In this document: in pieces, positions 1 through 7,450 of the stretch | How the letters are laid out: each line of letters opens with the position of its first letter | Position numbering within the stretch: the stretch's first letter is position 1 | From: JAKQHY01 sp034429475 | GTDB taxonomy: Bacteria; Chloroflexota; Anaerolineae; B4-G1; SLSP01 | Reading direction: 5' to 3' | DNA: 37,602 nt | NCBI GenBank assembly: GCA_034429475.1 | Contig: DAOUGD010000326.1 | Location: 1 to 37,602, forward strand | Notes under the pieces: model-generated | Database searches by the model: none | Seen by the model: the letters and a program-made list of their open reading frames with translations, nothing else | What the model was told of the DNA's origin: nothing | Made by a program: the position numbers and the translations under genes

Positions 1-92
1 CGTGGGCGGGCGTAGCCCGCCCACGAAAAAATACCTTCCTGAAAGCGGCTTTAGCCGCAAGACCCGGCGCAGCGGCGCAACGCCGCTATAAT
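1..92. repeat. Cluster of GC-rich palindromes at window start
   Basis: Three perfect or near-perfect inverted repeats follow one another: positions 1-25 (GTGGGCGGGC against GCCCGCCCAC), about 46-59 (GCGGCT/AGCCGC) and about 72-86 (GCGGCG/CGCCGC). No gene is visible before 276. The rest of the leader (93-275) also has small inverted repeats, for example CCGGT/ACCGG near 229-255, but no convincing promoter. The first palindrome is followed by A residues rather than T residues, so it is not a plus-strand terminator. These look like dispersed palindromic elements. Their role is unknown. Confidence 0.5.
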
Positions 93-275
93 TTTCGGAT
101 AGATTCTAAGCCTAACATCATTGTCTCAGAAAGCAATTCTCAGATTTCGCTGGCGGGCAACTGGCGCTATACTTGGGACACACACGACGAAAGTTTCGCC
201 GTAAAAACGTCGAGACACAAGCCTCTCCCCGGTTTTTCGACTGCCCGACTACCGGACTATTTTCGGAGGATATAG

Positions 276-1778
276 ATGCACATTGCTTTTCTAAACCCGC
301 AAGGGAATTTTGACGCGCGCGACAGTTATTGGACCGAACACCCGGACTTTGGTGGCCAACTGGTCTACGTGAAGCAAGTCGCATTGGCGCTGGCCGCGCG
401 CGGGCACCGGGTGGACATCCTGACCCGCCAGATCATCGATCCGGCCTGGCCGGAGTTCGCTGGCCGTTTCGACACTTACCCCCACACACCCTGCGTGCGC
501 ATCGTGCGGCTTCCCGCCGGCCCCCCGGAGTTCTTGTGCAAAGAATGGCTGTGGCCGCATCTCGCGCGTGATTGGGCGCCCAACATCCTGACCTTCTATC
601 GGGAAACGGCCGACTTACCGGACGTGTTCACGGCGCACTATGGGGATGGCGGGCTGTGCGGCGTCCTGTTGGAAGAGGCCACGGGTATCCCCTTCACCTT
701 CACCGGACATTCGCTCGGCGCGCAGAAACTGGACAATCTCCACGCGACCCGCGCGACCCTGGCGGCGCTGGACGCGCGCTATCACTTCGCCGTGCGCCTG
801 CTGGCCGAACGACTCAGCATGAGCCGGGCCGCCGTCAACATCACCAGTACGGCACAGGAGCGCTTTGAACAATACGGCCACATCGCCTATCGCGGCGCCA
901 TAGACGTGAACGATGCCGGCCGCTTCGCCGTTATCCCACCGGGTGTGGATCTGGCCGTCTTTGGACCGGAAGCCGTTTCCGCCGCCGAAGCAACGACCCA
1001 CGCTCACATCCAGGCGCAGCTCTCCCGCGACATCGCCGCGAGCCGCCGTGCACTGCCGGCCATTGTCGCCTCCGGCCGGCTTGACCCCAAGAAGAATCAC
1101 CTGGGATTGGTGGAAGCCTTCGCCCAATCCCCCCGGCTCCAGGCCCAGGCCAACCTGATCATTCTCAGCAGCGCGCTCCACCGACCGCCGCAGAGCAACA
1201 ATGGCGCGTGGCAAATCGAGCAAGAAGTCCTGGCGCCCATCCGCACGCTCATCGAGGCGCAGCATTTGGCGGGGAAAGTTGGTATGTTTGCCATCGGAGG
1301 ACAGGTCGCCCTGGCCGCAGCCTATCGCTTCTTCGCCGCACGCCCCGGCTCAGTGTTCGCGCTCACCGCCTGGTATGAACCGTTCGGTCTCGCGCCGTTG
1401 GAAGCGGCGGCAGCCGGGCTGCCCGTCGTCGTCACCCAAAACGGCGGCCCCAGCGAGAGTTTCCGGGAAGGCAGCGTGGAATATGGCGTCCTGGTCAACC
1501 CCGGCGATCCCGCCGACATCGCGCGCGGGCTGCTGCGCCTGATGGCGGCGACGACCTGGCAGCAGTTCGCATGGGCCGGGCAGCAACGCGTGCGGGCGCG
1601 TTACACTTGGGAACGCACGGCGCAGGGGTACGAAGAACAACTCGCCGCCATCGTGGCAACTCCCATCCGCCGAGCCGCCCCCCCATTGCCGATCCCGGCC
1701 TGCTTCCGCCCGGCCCCTGCCGAACCATCCCCCGCGTTGGATGAACTCCAGGCGTGCTATTTTGGCCCCGGCTTTTAA
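276..1778 (+). CDS. GT4-family glycosyltransferase, sucrose-phosphate-synthase-like
   Basis: A 500-residue GT-B fold glycosyltransferase of the GT4 group, closest in pattern to sucrose synthase / sucrose-phosphate synthase and mannosylfructose-phosphate synthase. The N-terminal half has the acceptor-side signature (FGGQLVYVKQVALALAARGH, residues 25-44, and FTGHSLGAQKLDNL, 142-155). The C-terminal half has SGRLDPKKN (266-274), whose Arg and Lys normally contact the nucleotide-sugar phosphates, and the E-x7-E motif EPFGLAPLE (368-376). It probably transfers a hexose from a nucleotide sugar to fructose-6-phosphate or a similar phosphosugar to make a compatible solute. The substrate cannot be read from sequence. 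No sugar-phosphate phosphatase is fused or adjacent. GGAGG at 265-269 fixes the start. The gene stands alone and converges with the PA14 gene. Confidence 0.85.
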   Translation: MHIAFLNPQGNFDARDSYWTEHPDFGGQLVYVKQVALALAARGHRVDILTRQIIDPAWPEFAGRFDTYPHTPCVRIVRLPAGPPEFLCKEWLWPHLARDWAPNILTFYRETADLPDVFTAHYGDGGLCGVLLEEATGIPFTFTGHSLGAQKLDNLHATRATLAALDARYHFAVRLLAERLSMSRAAVNITSTAQERFEQYGHIAYRGAIDVNDAGRFAVIPPGVDLAVFGPEAVSAAEATTHAHIQAQLSRDIAASRRALPAIVASGRLDPKKNHLGLVEAFAQSPRLQAQANLIILSSALHRPPQSNNGAWQIEQEVLAPIRTLIEAQHLAGKVGMFAIGGQVALAAAYRFFAARPGSVFALTAWYEPFGLAPLEAAAAGLPVVVTQNGGPSESFREGSVEYGVLVNPGDPADIARGLLRLMAATTWQQFAWAGQQRVRARYTWERTAQGYEEQLAAIVATPIRRAAPPLPIPACFRPAPAEPSPALDELQACYFGPGF

Positions 1779-1853
1779 CAGCAAGAAGCGCCGAGAACGC
1801 TGAGAAATCGTACTCTCTGCGAACTGGGCGCTCCCTGCGATCAATCTTTTCAG

Positions 1854-3611
1854 TTACGGTTTAGGCGTTGGAGTGGGAAGCGCGGCGCCGACGCGCGTCC
1901 ACAGCACCCGCGCCTTGGCGGCCTGCGTTGCCTCGAAGTACTCGACGCGCACTGTGTGCGACCCCGCCCCCAGGCTGACCGTCGCGTAGCGCGCGCCCCG
2001 CATCGGACGCCAGCTATTGATGACGAGCTGGTCGTCCACGTACAGCCGCACCCCATCATCCGTCGTCGTCGTGAAGCGATACCGCCCCGCTTCAAACGTA
2101 AACGTGCCGGTCCACCGCACCGCAAACTCATCTGCCGGGACTTCAGACGCGGGGGCATTCCGCCCCCAATCAAAGTCAATGGCGGCGTCGCTGCGGGTCA
2201 ACAGCGGCGTTCCGCTCAGGTCACGCCCGCTGAAGTATTCCCCCTGCCAGGGGCCAGGCAGCGGCGCGTTGGGGACCGGCGTGCGGGTAGCCGCGCCGGT
2301 CGCCGCCGTAGCAGCGGGTGGGCGGGTGGCCGCCGGCTGCGCCGCCGCCGTAAAGCCGTAAGTGGGAGAAGGCGCAGCGGACTGCGCGGCCTCGATGGTG
2401 GCGGCGTAATCCCACCATAGTTGCACGCGCGCCCCGCCGGCCGCCTCAAAGTATTCCAATTTGAGCGTGTGCTGCCCGGATAGATAGTGCCAATCCTGGT
2501 AGTGCCAGACAAAGTCCTGCGGTTCCCAGAAGTTCATTCGCAAATCGGTCTCGTCAATCCACAGCCGGAAACCATCGTCGGCGCGCACGTTGAAGCGATA
2601 CAGACCGGGTTTGAAGTCCAAGCGGCGCGTCCACACCGCCGAGAAGTTGTCGCTGGGCATCCATGCGACAGGCGCCCCCTCGCCCCAGTCAAAGTTGATC
2701 TCAGCGTCATTGCGGATCAACGCCGGCCCGCCGCGCAGCTCACGGTTGTCGTAATACCGGCCCTCCCACTGGCTGAAAGTGTCCAGCCGGTTCCACCAGA
2801 CGTGCGCGCTGGCCTGACCGCCTTCCTCAAAATATTCCACTACGACCGTATGCTGCCCGGCGCTCAAGGTGATGTCGCCGCTGTGGGTGTTAGGCAGGCC
2901 CTGCTTCTGCCAGAAGTCCACGATCCTCTGCCCATCCACGAAAATACGCACGCCATCGTCGCAACTGCCGTAGAAGCGATACGTACCCGCATCAAAACCG
3001 AGCGTGCGCGTCCAGCGCGCCGAAAAACCATCCACCGGCGCGGCCGTATGCGGGCTGCCGCTGCCCCAATCGAAGTCAATCGCTGTGTCATAGCGGGTCA
3101 ACACCGGGTCGCCGGCCAGGGCCTCGTTGGCGAAGTAATCCGCGCGCCAGGCGGCGCCGGCGGTGACTTTCGTCCAGGCCGCTTCCAGGGTCGCGTTGCC
3201 GCCGCGCTCGTAATATTCCACCCGCACTTGCTGCGTGCCGGCGGCAATGTAGCGATCCACAAAACGCCAGGTTGCATCGTGATCGTTCCAATCGTCAATG
3301 ACCAGGGTGTCGCCCACCCACAACCGCACACCATCGTCGCTGCGGTAGCTGAAGCGATACGTGCCGCCGTCAAACCACTCCGCGTGACTGAACCGCGCGG
3401 AGAAGTTATCCACGGGAATCCCCGTGCCAGGGCTGCCGCCGCCCCACTCGAAACGCAAACTCGGTTCAAAGCGGGTGAGCGCAGGACTACCTGACAGGGC
3501 CACGTTGGCAAAGTACTCCGCATACCAATCATTGGCCGCCGCGCCGGGATGGGTGCTAAATCCCAGCAAGGCCAAGATCAACAGACTTCCGATTCCAATT
3601 GCCTTACGCAT
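1854..3611 (-). CDS. Secreted protein with four PA14 domains
   Basis: A 585-residue exported protein. A signal peptide (residues 1-25: MRK, hydrophobic core, AAA) is followed by four PA14 beta-barrel modules at about 27-150, 153-275, 281-402 and 453-575. Each repeats W-x-x-x-YF...L-x-G-x-P-x-LTR, a DFDWG-like motif, DGVRLW/DGVRIF and a V-x-VEYFE strand. A linker rich in Ala, Thr and Pro (about 404-453) separates the third and fourth domains. PA14 domains usually bind carbohydrate, so an exopolysaccharide or glycan-binding role is likely. No catalytic domain, sortase signal or membrane anchor is seen. The protein ends in a short Thr-Pro tail (TPTPKP). AGGAGGTGAGC precedes the ATG, and a promoter lies at 3687-3714. 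It is monocistronic. Confidence 0.85.
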   Translation of the reverse strand: MRKAIGIGSLLILALLGFSTHPGAAANDWYAEYFANVALSGSPALTRFEPSLRFEWGGGSPGTGIPVDNFSARFSHAEWFDGGTYRFSYRSDDGVRLWVGDTLVIDDWNDHDATWRFVDRYIAAGTQQVRVEYYERGGNATLEAAWTKVTAGAAWRADYFANEALAGDPVLTRYDTAIDFDWGSGSPHTAAPVDGFSARWTRTLGFDAGTYRFYGSCDDGVRIFVDGQRIVDFWQKQGLPNTHSGDITLSAGQHTVVVEYFEEGGQASAHVWWNRLDTFSQWEGRYYDNRELRGGPALIRNDAEINFDWGEGAPVAWMPSDNFSAVWTRRLDFKPGLYRFNVRADDGFRLWIDETDLRMNFWEPQDFVWHYQDWHYLSGQHTLKLEYFEAAGGARVQLWWDYAATIEAAQSAAPSPTYGFTAAAQPAATRPPAATAATGAATRTPVPNAPLPGPWQGEYFSGRDLSGTPLLTRSDAAIDFDWGRNAPASEVPADEFAVRWTGTFTFEAGRYRFTTTTDDGVRLYVDDQLVINSWRPMRGARYATVSLGAGSHTVRVEYFEATQAAKARVLWTRVGAALPTPTPKP

Positions 3612-3686
3612 AGCTCACCTCCTAAAAACAGGGACGAAAATTTGGGGATGAGGGAAATTCCTAAGCTGCATCCCCATGTACTTCAT

Positions 3687-3714
3687 GTTTTAACTTAACG
3701 TCCTATTCTGTCAA
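3687..3714 (-). promoter_or_regulatory. Predicted sigma-70 promoter for the PA14 gene
   Basis: On the minus strand TTGACA (3714-3709) and TAAAAC (3692-3687) are separated by 16 bp. The -35 is a perfect consensus and the -10 matches 4 of 6. It lies about 75 bp upstream of the PA14 start codon. Confidence 0.5.
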
Positions 3715-3812
3715 TAAGTTCCACAGAGCCTCAGCCGCAAAATCCGTTGGGGGCGGGGTCTGACGAGAGCCATAAAAATCCTGTGGCCCCGGTGGAGGAT
3801 AATACAGTTTGT

Positions 3813-3836
3813 AGTATACTTAGGATAGTGATCCTA
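3813..3836. promoter_or_regulatory. Adjacent palindromes, possible operator
   Basis: The region between the divergent PA14 gene and first response regulator (3612-3985, 374 bp) holds two promoters and abutting palindromes. These are AGTATACT (3813-3820) followed at once by TAGGAT-AGTG-ATCCTA (3821-3836). The half-site TAGGAT recurs at 3904-3909 and its complement ATCCTA at 3957-3962. The repeated half-sites suggest a protein-binding region or an RNA stem, but no regulator can be assigned. Confidence 0.3.
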
Positions 3837-3869
3837 CCCTCTCATAGAGTATTTGAGAAGTCGGATTTG

Positions 3870-3897
3870 TTGACATCCCTACGGCTTATGCTAAACT
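3870..3897 (+). promoter_or_regulatory. Predicted sigma-70 promoter for the response regulator pair
   Basis: TTGACA (3870-3875), a 16-bp spacer and TAAACT (3892-3897). The -35 is a perfect consensus and the -10 matches 4 of 6. It would give a leader of about 80 nt before the first response regulator. Confidence 0.5.
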
Positions 3898-3985
3898 AAA
3901 ATTTAGGATTTGGAACCACAACCTATCTTTAACCCTAAGTGTCTTTGGGTTCTGTTATCCTAGCAATGATTCCAGGAGGAACCTC

Positions 3986-4381
3986 ATGGTGGAAGAACAG
4001 CCGAAGTTGAAAGTCGTGTGCATTGAAGATGAACCAGAGATGATCGAACTGATCCGCCTCATCTTGGGCCGCCGGAACTTTGAGTTGATCGGCGCGGTGG
4101 GAGGCCGGGAAGGCCTGGAAACGGTCCGGCAAGTCAAGCCCGGCCTGGTGCTGCTGGACTTGATGATGCCGGATATGGATGGCTGGGAGGTTTATCAGCA
4201 GATGAAGGCCGACCCAGAGTTGAACACCATTCCGGTGATTGTGGTGACGGCCAAAGCGCAAAGCATTGACAAGGTGCTGGGATTGCACATCGCGAAGGTG
4301 GACGATTATGTCACCAAACCCTTTGGTCCACAAGAACTGTTAGCCAGTGTGAACAAAGTCTTAGGAATCGAAGCCGCCTAG
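3986..4381 (+). CDS. Single-domain response regulator (CheY-like)
   Basis: A 131-residue protein that is only a receiver domain. The acidic pair is E14-D15, the phospho-acceptor is D58 in LLDLMMPDMDGWE, the switch Thr is T88 in VVTAK and the conserved Lys is K111 in YVTKPF. With no output domain it should act through protein contacts, either as a phosphate shuttle or as a partner of a kinase or motor. AGGAGGA precedes the ATG with good spacing. The next gene encodes a close paralogue, so the pair looks like a tandem duplication. No kinase gene is adjacent. The nearest are the five kinases at 22-34 kb. Confidence 0.9.
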   Translation: MVEEQPKLKVVCIEDEPEMIELIRLILGRRNFELIGAVGGREGLETVRQVKPGLVLLDLMMPDMDGWEVYQQMKADPELNTIPVIVVTAKAQSIDKVLGLHIAKVDDYVTKPFGPQELLASVNKVLGIEAA

Positions 4382-4391
4382 AAGATAAGCA

Positions 4392-4494
4392 ATAGGAAGT
4401 AGGGAATTTAGAAGGTTCAGGCAATGCGTCATACACAATAAGAGCTACCTGGCGCGCAACGTCTGAACCACTGCTCCTGGCTCGTTCTTCCTAT
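4392..4494 (+). other. Structured spacer between the two response regulators
   Basis: The 139-bp spacer contains two nested inverted repeats: ATAGGAAG (4392-4399) with CTTCCTAT (4487-4494), and GGTTCAG (4414-4420) with CTGAACC (4463-4469). Such nesting suggests an RNA stem formed in the read-through transcript. There is no T-tract, so it is not a standard terminator. It could set the ratio of the two regulators, or it may be a small inserted repeat. Confidence 0.4.
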
Positions 4495-4520
4495 CTATCG
4501 GTCCTATCGGGAGGTGTCCG

Positions 4521-4910
4521 TTGTCCGAAACCAAGACGTATAAAGTCGTCTATATCGAAGACGATCACGATATGATCGATCTGGTGCGGGTAGTCCTTAC
4601 TCGTGGAAATTTTGTGCTGTTTGGCGTCACCGAGGGGCGAGAAGGACTGAAGGTCATTCGAGAACAAAAACCGGACCTGGTGCTCCTGGATTTGATGTTG
4701 CCCGACATGGGCGGGTGGGCCATCTACCAACAAATGAAACACGATCCGGAATTAAAAGACATTCCCGTCATCGTCGTGACGGCGCAGGACGCCCCCATTG
4801 ATCGCCTCTTGGGTGAACACATCGCGATGGTGCAGGTCTACATCACCAAGCCGTTCAGCCCAATGCAGCTCTTCGCCAGCGTGAAGGAAGTGTTAGGCAT
4901 TCAGTCATAG
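4521..4910 (+). CDS. Single-domain response regulator, TTG start
   Basis: A 129-residue receiver-only protein paralogous to the one just upstream. It has the acidic residues E13-D14, phospho-acceptor D57 (LLDLMLPDMGGW), T88 and K110 (YITKPF). Two positions usually acidic are changed relative to its neighbour: MDGW has become MGGW after the phospho-acceptor, and VDDY has become VQVY before the Lys loop. Partner choice may therefore differ, although the core active site is intact. The start is TTG, supported by GGGAGGTG a few bases upstream. The gene is followed by an intrinsic terminator. Confidence 0.88.
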   Translation: MSETKTYKVVYIEDDHDMIDLVRVVLTRGNFVLFGVTEGREGLKVIREQKPDLVLLDLMLPDMGGWAIYQQMKHDPELKDIPVIVVTAQDAPIDRLLGEHIAMVQVYITKPFSPMQLFASVKEVLGIQS

Positions 4911-4977
4911 CAACATACTGAAGTCTATCTCCAACCGGCTGCGGCCAGTGTGGGGGTAGCGCCAGGGTTTGAGTTAG

Positions 4978-5012
4978 ATGGCGTGGGAGGTTCAGTCCCA
5001 CGCCATTTCTTT
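4978..5012 (+). terminator. Intrinsic terminator after the response regulator pair
   Basis: An 11-bp perfect stem (ATGGCGTGGGA at 4978-4988 with its complement at 4996-5006) has a 7-nt loop and is followed by TTTCTTT. It ends the response-regulator transcript. It also argues against the GTG at 4950 as the start of the next gene. Confidence 0.8.
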
Positions 5013-5027
5013 GATGGAGAGGATTCT

Positions 5028-5873
5028 TTGCCCAGCGCCAGCCTGTTAGCCATTGGAAATGAACTCCTCAACGGAGAAGTCCGCGACGCCAACCTCTTCA
5101 CGTTGAGCCGGAGGCTGACCCGTGCCGGGTTCACCGTTACCTGCGCCGGGTTGGTGCGCGATGATCCGGCGCGTATCGCGGCGCTGCTGCATTTCTTGCT
5201 GGCAGCAGCCCCTGATATTGTGATATGCAGCGGGGGACTAGGCCCCACCGCCGATGATCTAACCCTGGCGGCCCTCGCGGAGGCGCTGGAACGCCCTCTG
5301 ACCCTCCATTTCCAGGCGCGCGCGCTGATCGAAGCGCAATACGCCCAACTGCTGAGCCGAGGCTATCTGCACGAACCTGGCCCGGAGGAGGCGCGCCGCA
5401 AAATGGCGACGCTACCGGCCGGCGCTCACCCCCTACCCAATCCCATCGGCACGGCGCCCGGCGTGCGCCTCACCCATGCGGAGACGCTGCTCTACGTTCT
5501 GCCCGGCGTCCCGGCGGAACTGGAAGCGATCTTCACCGAATCCATTCTCCCCGAACTGCATGAACGCTTTGCCCTGGGCGTCTGGGCGGAAGGCGCGCTG
5601 TTGATTCACTGCGATGACGAAGCCACGGTCGCCCCGCTGCTGCGTGCGGTCGCGCACCATCACCCCGAAGTCTACCTGAAATCGTTAGCGCGCCCCTTCC
5701 CCTCTGCCGGAAACGAGGGGCTGCGCGTGATTGCGACGCTCTGCGCGGCGGACGAGACGCTGGCGCAGCAGGCCGTCACGCAAACGCTGACCGAATTACA
5801 ACAAAGCGCAGAAGCCACGGGGCTGCGCGTGACCATGATAGACGATCAACCACCAGAAACCGGCAACCAGTAA
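5028..5873 (+). CDS. CinA-type molybdopterin-binding-fold protein (no amidase domain)
   Basis: A 281-residue protein of the CinA / MoaB-like fold (COG1058). The N-terminal domain has the opening LLAIGNELLNGEVRDAN and the hallmark SGGLGPTADDLT, followed by the PNPIGTAPG and LPGVPAELE motifs. The C-terminal part matches the small alpha/beta domain that follows in CinA proteins. The C-terminal nicotinamide-nucleotide amidase (PncC) domain of full-length CinA is absent. Related proteins hydrolyse ADP-ribose or nicotinamide dinucleotides in pyridine-nucleotide salvage; activity here is inferred only. The TTG start at 5028 is chosen because GGAGAGG lies just upstream. A longer frame from GTG 4950 would run through the terminator. 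Confidence 0.8.
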   Translation: MPSASLLAIGNELLNGEVRDANLFTLSRRLTRAGFTVTCAGLVRDDPARIAALLHFLLAAAPDIVICSGGLGPTADDLTLAALAEALERPLTLHFQARALIEAQYAQLLSRGYLHEPGPEEARRKMATLPAGAHPLPNPIGTAPGVRLTHAETLLYVLPGVPAELEAIFTESILPELHERFALGVWAEGALLIHCDDEATVAPLLRAVAHHHPEVYLKSLARPFPSAGNEGLRVIATLCAADETLAQQAVTQTLTELQQSAEATGLRVTMIDDQPPETGNQ

Positions 5874-5921
5874 CCGGCTGCCGGCTACCGATTTTCAGTT
5901 TCACAACTTAAGGAGGGACCC

Positions 5922-6413
5922 ATGGCATTAGAACTGCACGTAGTATCCATTGAAAAGCCCGAACCTATCAACTTCATTTTGGGGCAGGCGCATTTCATCA
6001 AGACGGTGGAAGACCTGCACGAAGCGCTCGTCACCGCCGTGCCCGGCATCAAATTTGGCGTGGCCTTCTGCGAATCCTCCGGCAAAGCCCTGGTGCGCTG
6101 GAGCGGCACCGATGAGGCGATGCTGGAGCTGGCCCGCCAGAATGCCTTAGCGCTCAGCGCCGGGCACAGTTTCATCATTTTCCTGGGCGACGGATTCTAT
6201 CCCATTAACGTCCTCAATGCGGTGAAGATGGTGCCGGAAGTGGCGCACATTTTCTGCGCCACGGCCAATCCGGTGGAAGTCATCGTCGCCGAAACCGCGC
6301 AGGGACGCGGCATCCTGGGCGTCATTGATGGGCTGAAAACCCAGGGGATCGAGGGAGATGAGGACATCGCCTGGCGTAAGGGCTTCTTGCGGATGATCGG
6401 ATACAAAGCCTGA
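5922..6413 (+). CDS. Adenosine-specific kinase family protein (PF04008-like)
   Basis: A 163-residue protein matching the small adenosine-specific kinase family common in archaea and thermophilic bacteria. Recognisable stretches are the N-terminal INFILGQAHFIKTVEDLHEA, GIKFGVAFCESSG, GHSFIIFLGDGFYPINVLNA and CATANPVEVIVAETAQGRGI followed by GVIDG. The name comes from a structural family. The in vivo reaction is not well established, so a role in adenosine salvage is only presumed. AAGGAGGGACCC precedes the ATG. It lies 48 bp after the CinA-type gene and may be cotranscribed with it, which would link two nucleotide-related functions. Confidence 0.8.
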   Translation: MALELHVVSIEKPEPINFILGQAHFIKTVEDLHEALVTAVPGIKFGVAFCESSGKALVRWSGTDEAMLELARQNALALSAGHSFIIFLGDGFYPINVLNAVKMVPEVAHIFCATANPVEVIVAETAQGRGILGVIDGLKTQGIEGDEDIAWRKGFLRMIGYKA

Positions 6414-6420
6414 CCCTTCC

Positions 6421-6484
6421 CAGACGAGAAACGCGATACGTGCCGCTTTTACAGTAAGAGCGTCACGTTTCACGTCTCGCGCGT
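6421..6484. repeat. Inverted pair of 7-bp-period repeats
   Basis: The 104-bp gap after the adenosine-kinase-like gene holds short units with a period of 7 bp. They are written in one orientation at 6422-6442 (AGACGAG, AAACGCG, ATACGTG) and in the complementary orientation at about 6461-6484 (CGTCACG, TTTCACG, TCTCGCG). The arms can pair imperfectly (AGACG with CGTCT, GAAACG with CGTTTC). There is no T-tract. Confidence 0.5.
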
Positions 6485-6517
6485 CATCGCTACCGTCGGC
6501 CCCGAAATAGACGAACT

Positions 6518-7450
6518 ATGCCCTGGTTAAACCTGCTCAAGCGCGATTCAGTCCCCTGGCTGTTGGATCCTGAGAACCCCTCAGCGCGATTCCTGACGCT
6601 CCGCGATATTTTCAAGAAGCCGGTTGCGACGTTGGCGGTGGAGCAGCAAGCCATAGGGACATGGGCTCCCGTGCAAGAGATTGTTCAACATTGGAACCGC
6701 TACAATTTCTGGGGGCGCAACTACGCGCCATATTACGGGGGGCCGGTGGGAAATTTTGGGACGCTCTATCTGTTCGCGCAATTGGGAACGCCGTTATTTC
6801 CTGAACTGGAGCCGGTCTGTGAAAACTTACTCGACGTAGGGCGTTTCGAGGATGGGCGCTTTATTCCCGAAATGCACCGCGCCGCCCCATGGCTGTGTTA
6901 CACCGGCATGGCGCTCAGGCTCCTGTACCACTTCGGTTACGGCGCCGACTCACGGGTGATCTCGGCGCACGCGGCGCTGGTGTATGCGATCCTGTTCCGC
7001 CCTGAGCTGCTTGGATGCCCGATGCTCGGCGGGCCTTGCCGCTCTGGGTTGGTGAAGGCGCTGGATGCGCTCCTCCATGTGCCGCCGGCGCAGCGCACCG
7101 CAGACAATGACGCCGCCATTGAAGCGCTGAGTGAACAACTGCTGGCGCACGCCTACGACTGGGGCGGTCAGGATGCCGATTGGCTTGCGTTGAGTTTTCC
7201 CCGGTATTACGACGCCGACGTGCTCGAACTCTGCCACGTGCTGGCACAGACACCCTATCGCACGCAAGGCCGCTTCGAAGAGCTGGTGCAGCGGATGTTG
7301 GCCTTGCAGAACGCCCAGGGGCGCTGGCGCAAATCGCGCGCGACTCCCGCGTTTTCGGTCGAACGCATCCAACATCCTAGCCGGTGGTTGACTTACGAGG
7401 CTGTGCATACGTTGACGCTCACGTATGGAGACACCGTCTATGCAACCTGA
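6518..7450 (+). CDS. Prenyltransferase/squalene-cyclase-fold protein, function unknown
   Basis: A 310-residue soluble protein, probably an alpha/alpha toroid. It opens with a pattern seen in a family of uncharacterised proteins (VPWLLDPENPSARFLTLRDI). It contains helical repeats with aromatic and Gly spacing (for example WGRNYAPYYGGPVGNFGTL) and ends with LALQNAQGRWRKS, like the QW-type motifs of terpene cyclases and prenyltransferases. The DxDD or DDxD catalytic motifs are not seen, so enzymatic activity is doubtful. Homologues are often annotated by vague or misleading names. No clear ribosome site precedes the ATG at 6518. Its 3' end overlaps the start of the Nudix gene, suggesting translational coupling. 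Confidence 0.65.
   Translation: MPWLNLLKRDSVPWLLDPENPSARFLTLRDIFKKPVATLAVEQQAIGTWAPVQEIVQHWNRYNFWGRNYAPYYGGPVGNFGTLYLFAQLGTPLFPELEPVCENLLDVGRFEDGRFIPEMHRAAPWLCYTGMALRLLYHFGYGADSRVISAHAALVYAILFRPELLGCPMLGGPCRSGLVKALDALLHVPPAQRTADNDAAIEALSEQLLAHAYDWGGQDADWLALSFPRYYDADVLELCHVLAQTPYRTQGRFEELVQRMLALQNAQGRWRKSRATPAFSVERIQHPSRWLTYEAVHTLTLTYGDTVYAT

Noticed and set aside
1..25. Palindrome as intrinsic terminator
   Set aside because: It is followed by A residues, not T residues, on the plus strand. For a minus-strand transcript the needed T-tract would be outside the window and there is no gene on that strand nearby.
87..92. TATAAT as a promoter for the glycosyltransferase gene
   Set aside because: No -35 element at 15-19 bp upstream, and the site abuts a GC palindrome. 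The leader would be about 180 nt without support.
4950..5027. N-terminal extension of the CinA-type protein from GTG 4950
   Set aside because: It would translate the response-regulator terminator hairpin. The TTG at 5028 has a ribosome site and begins at the conserved family N-terminus.
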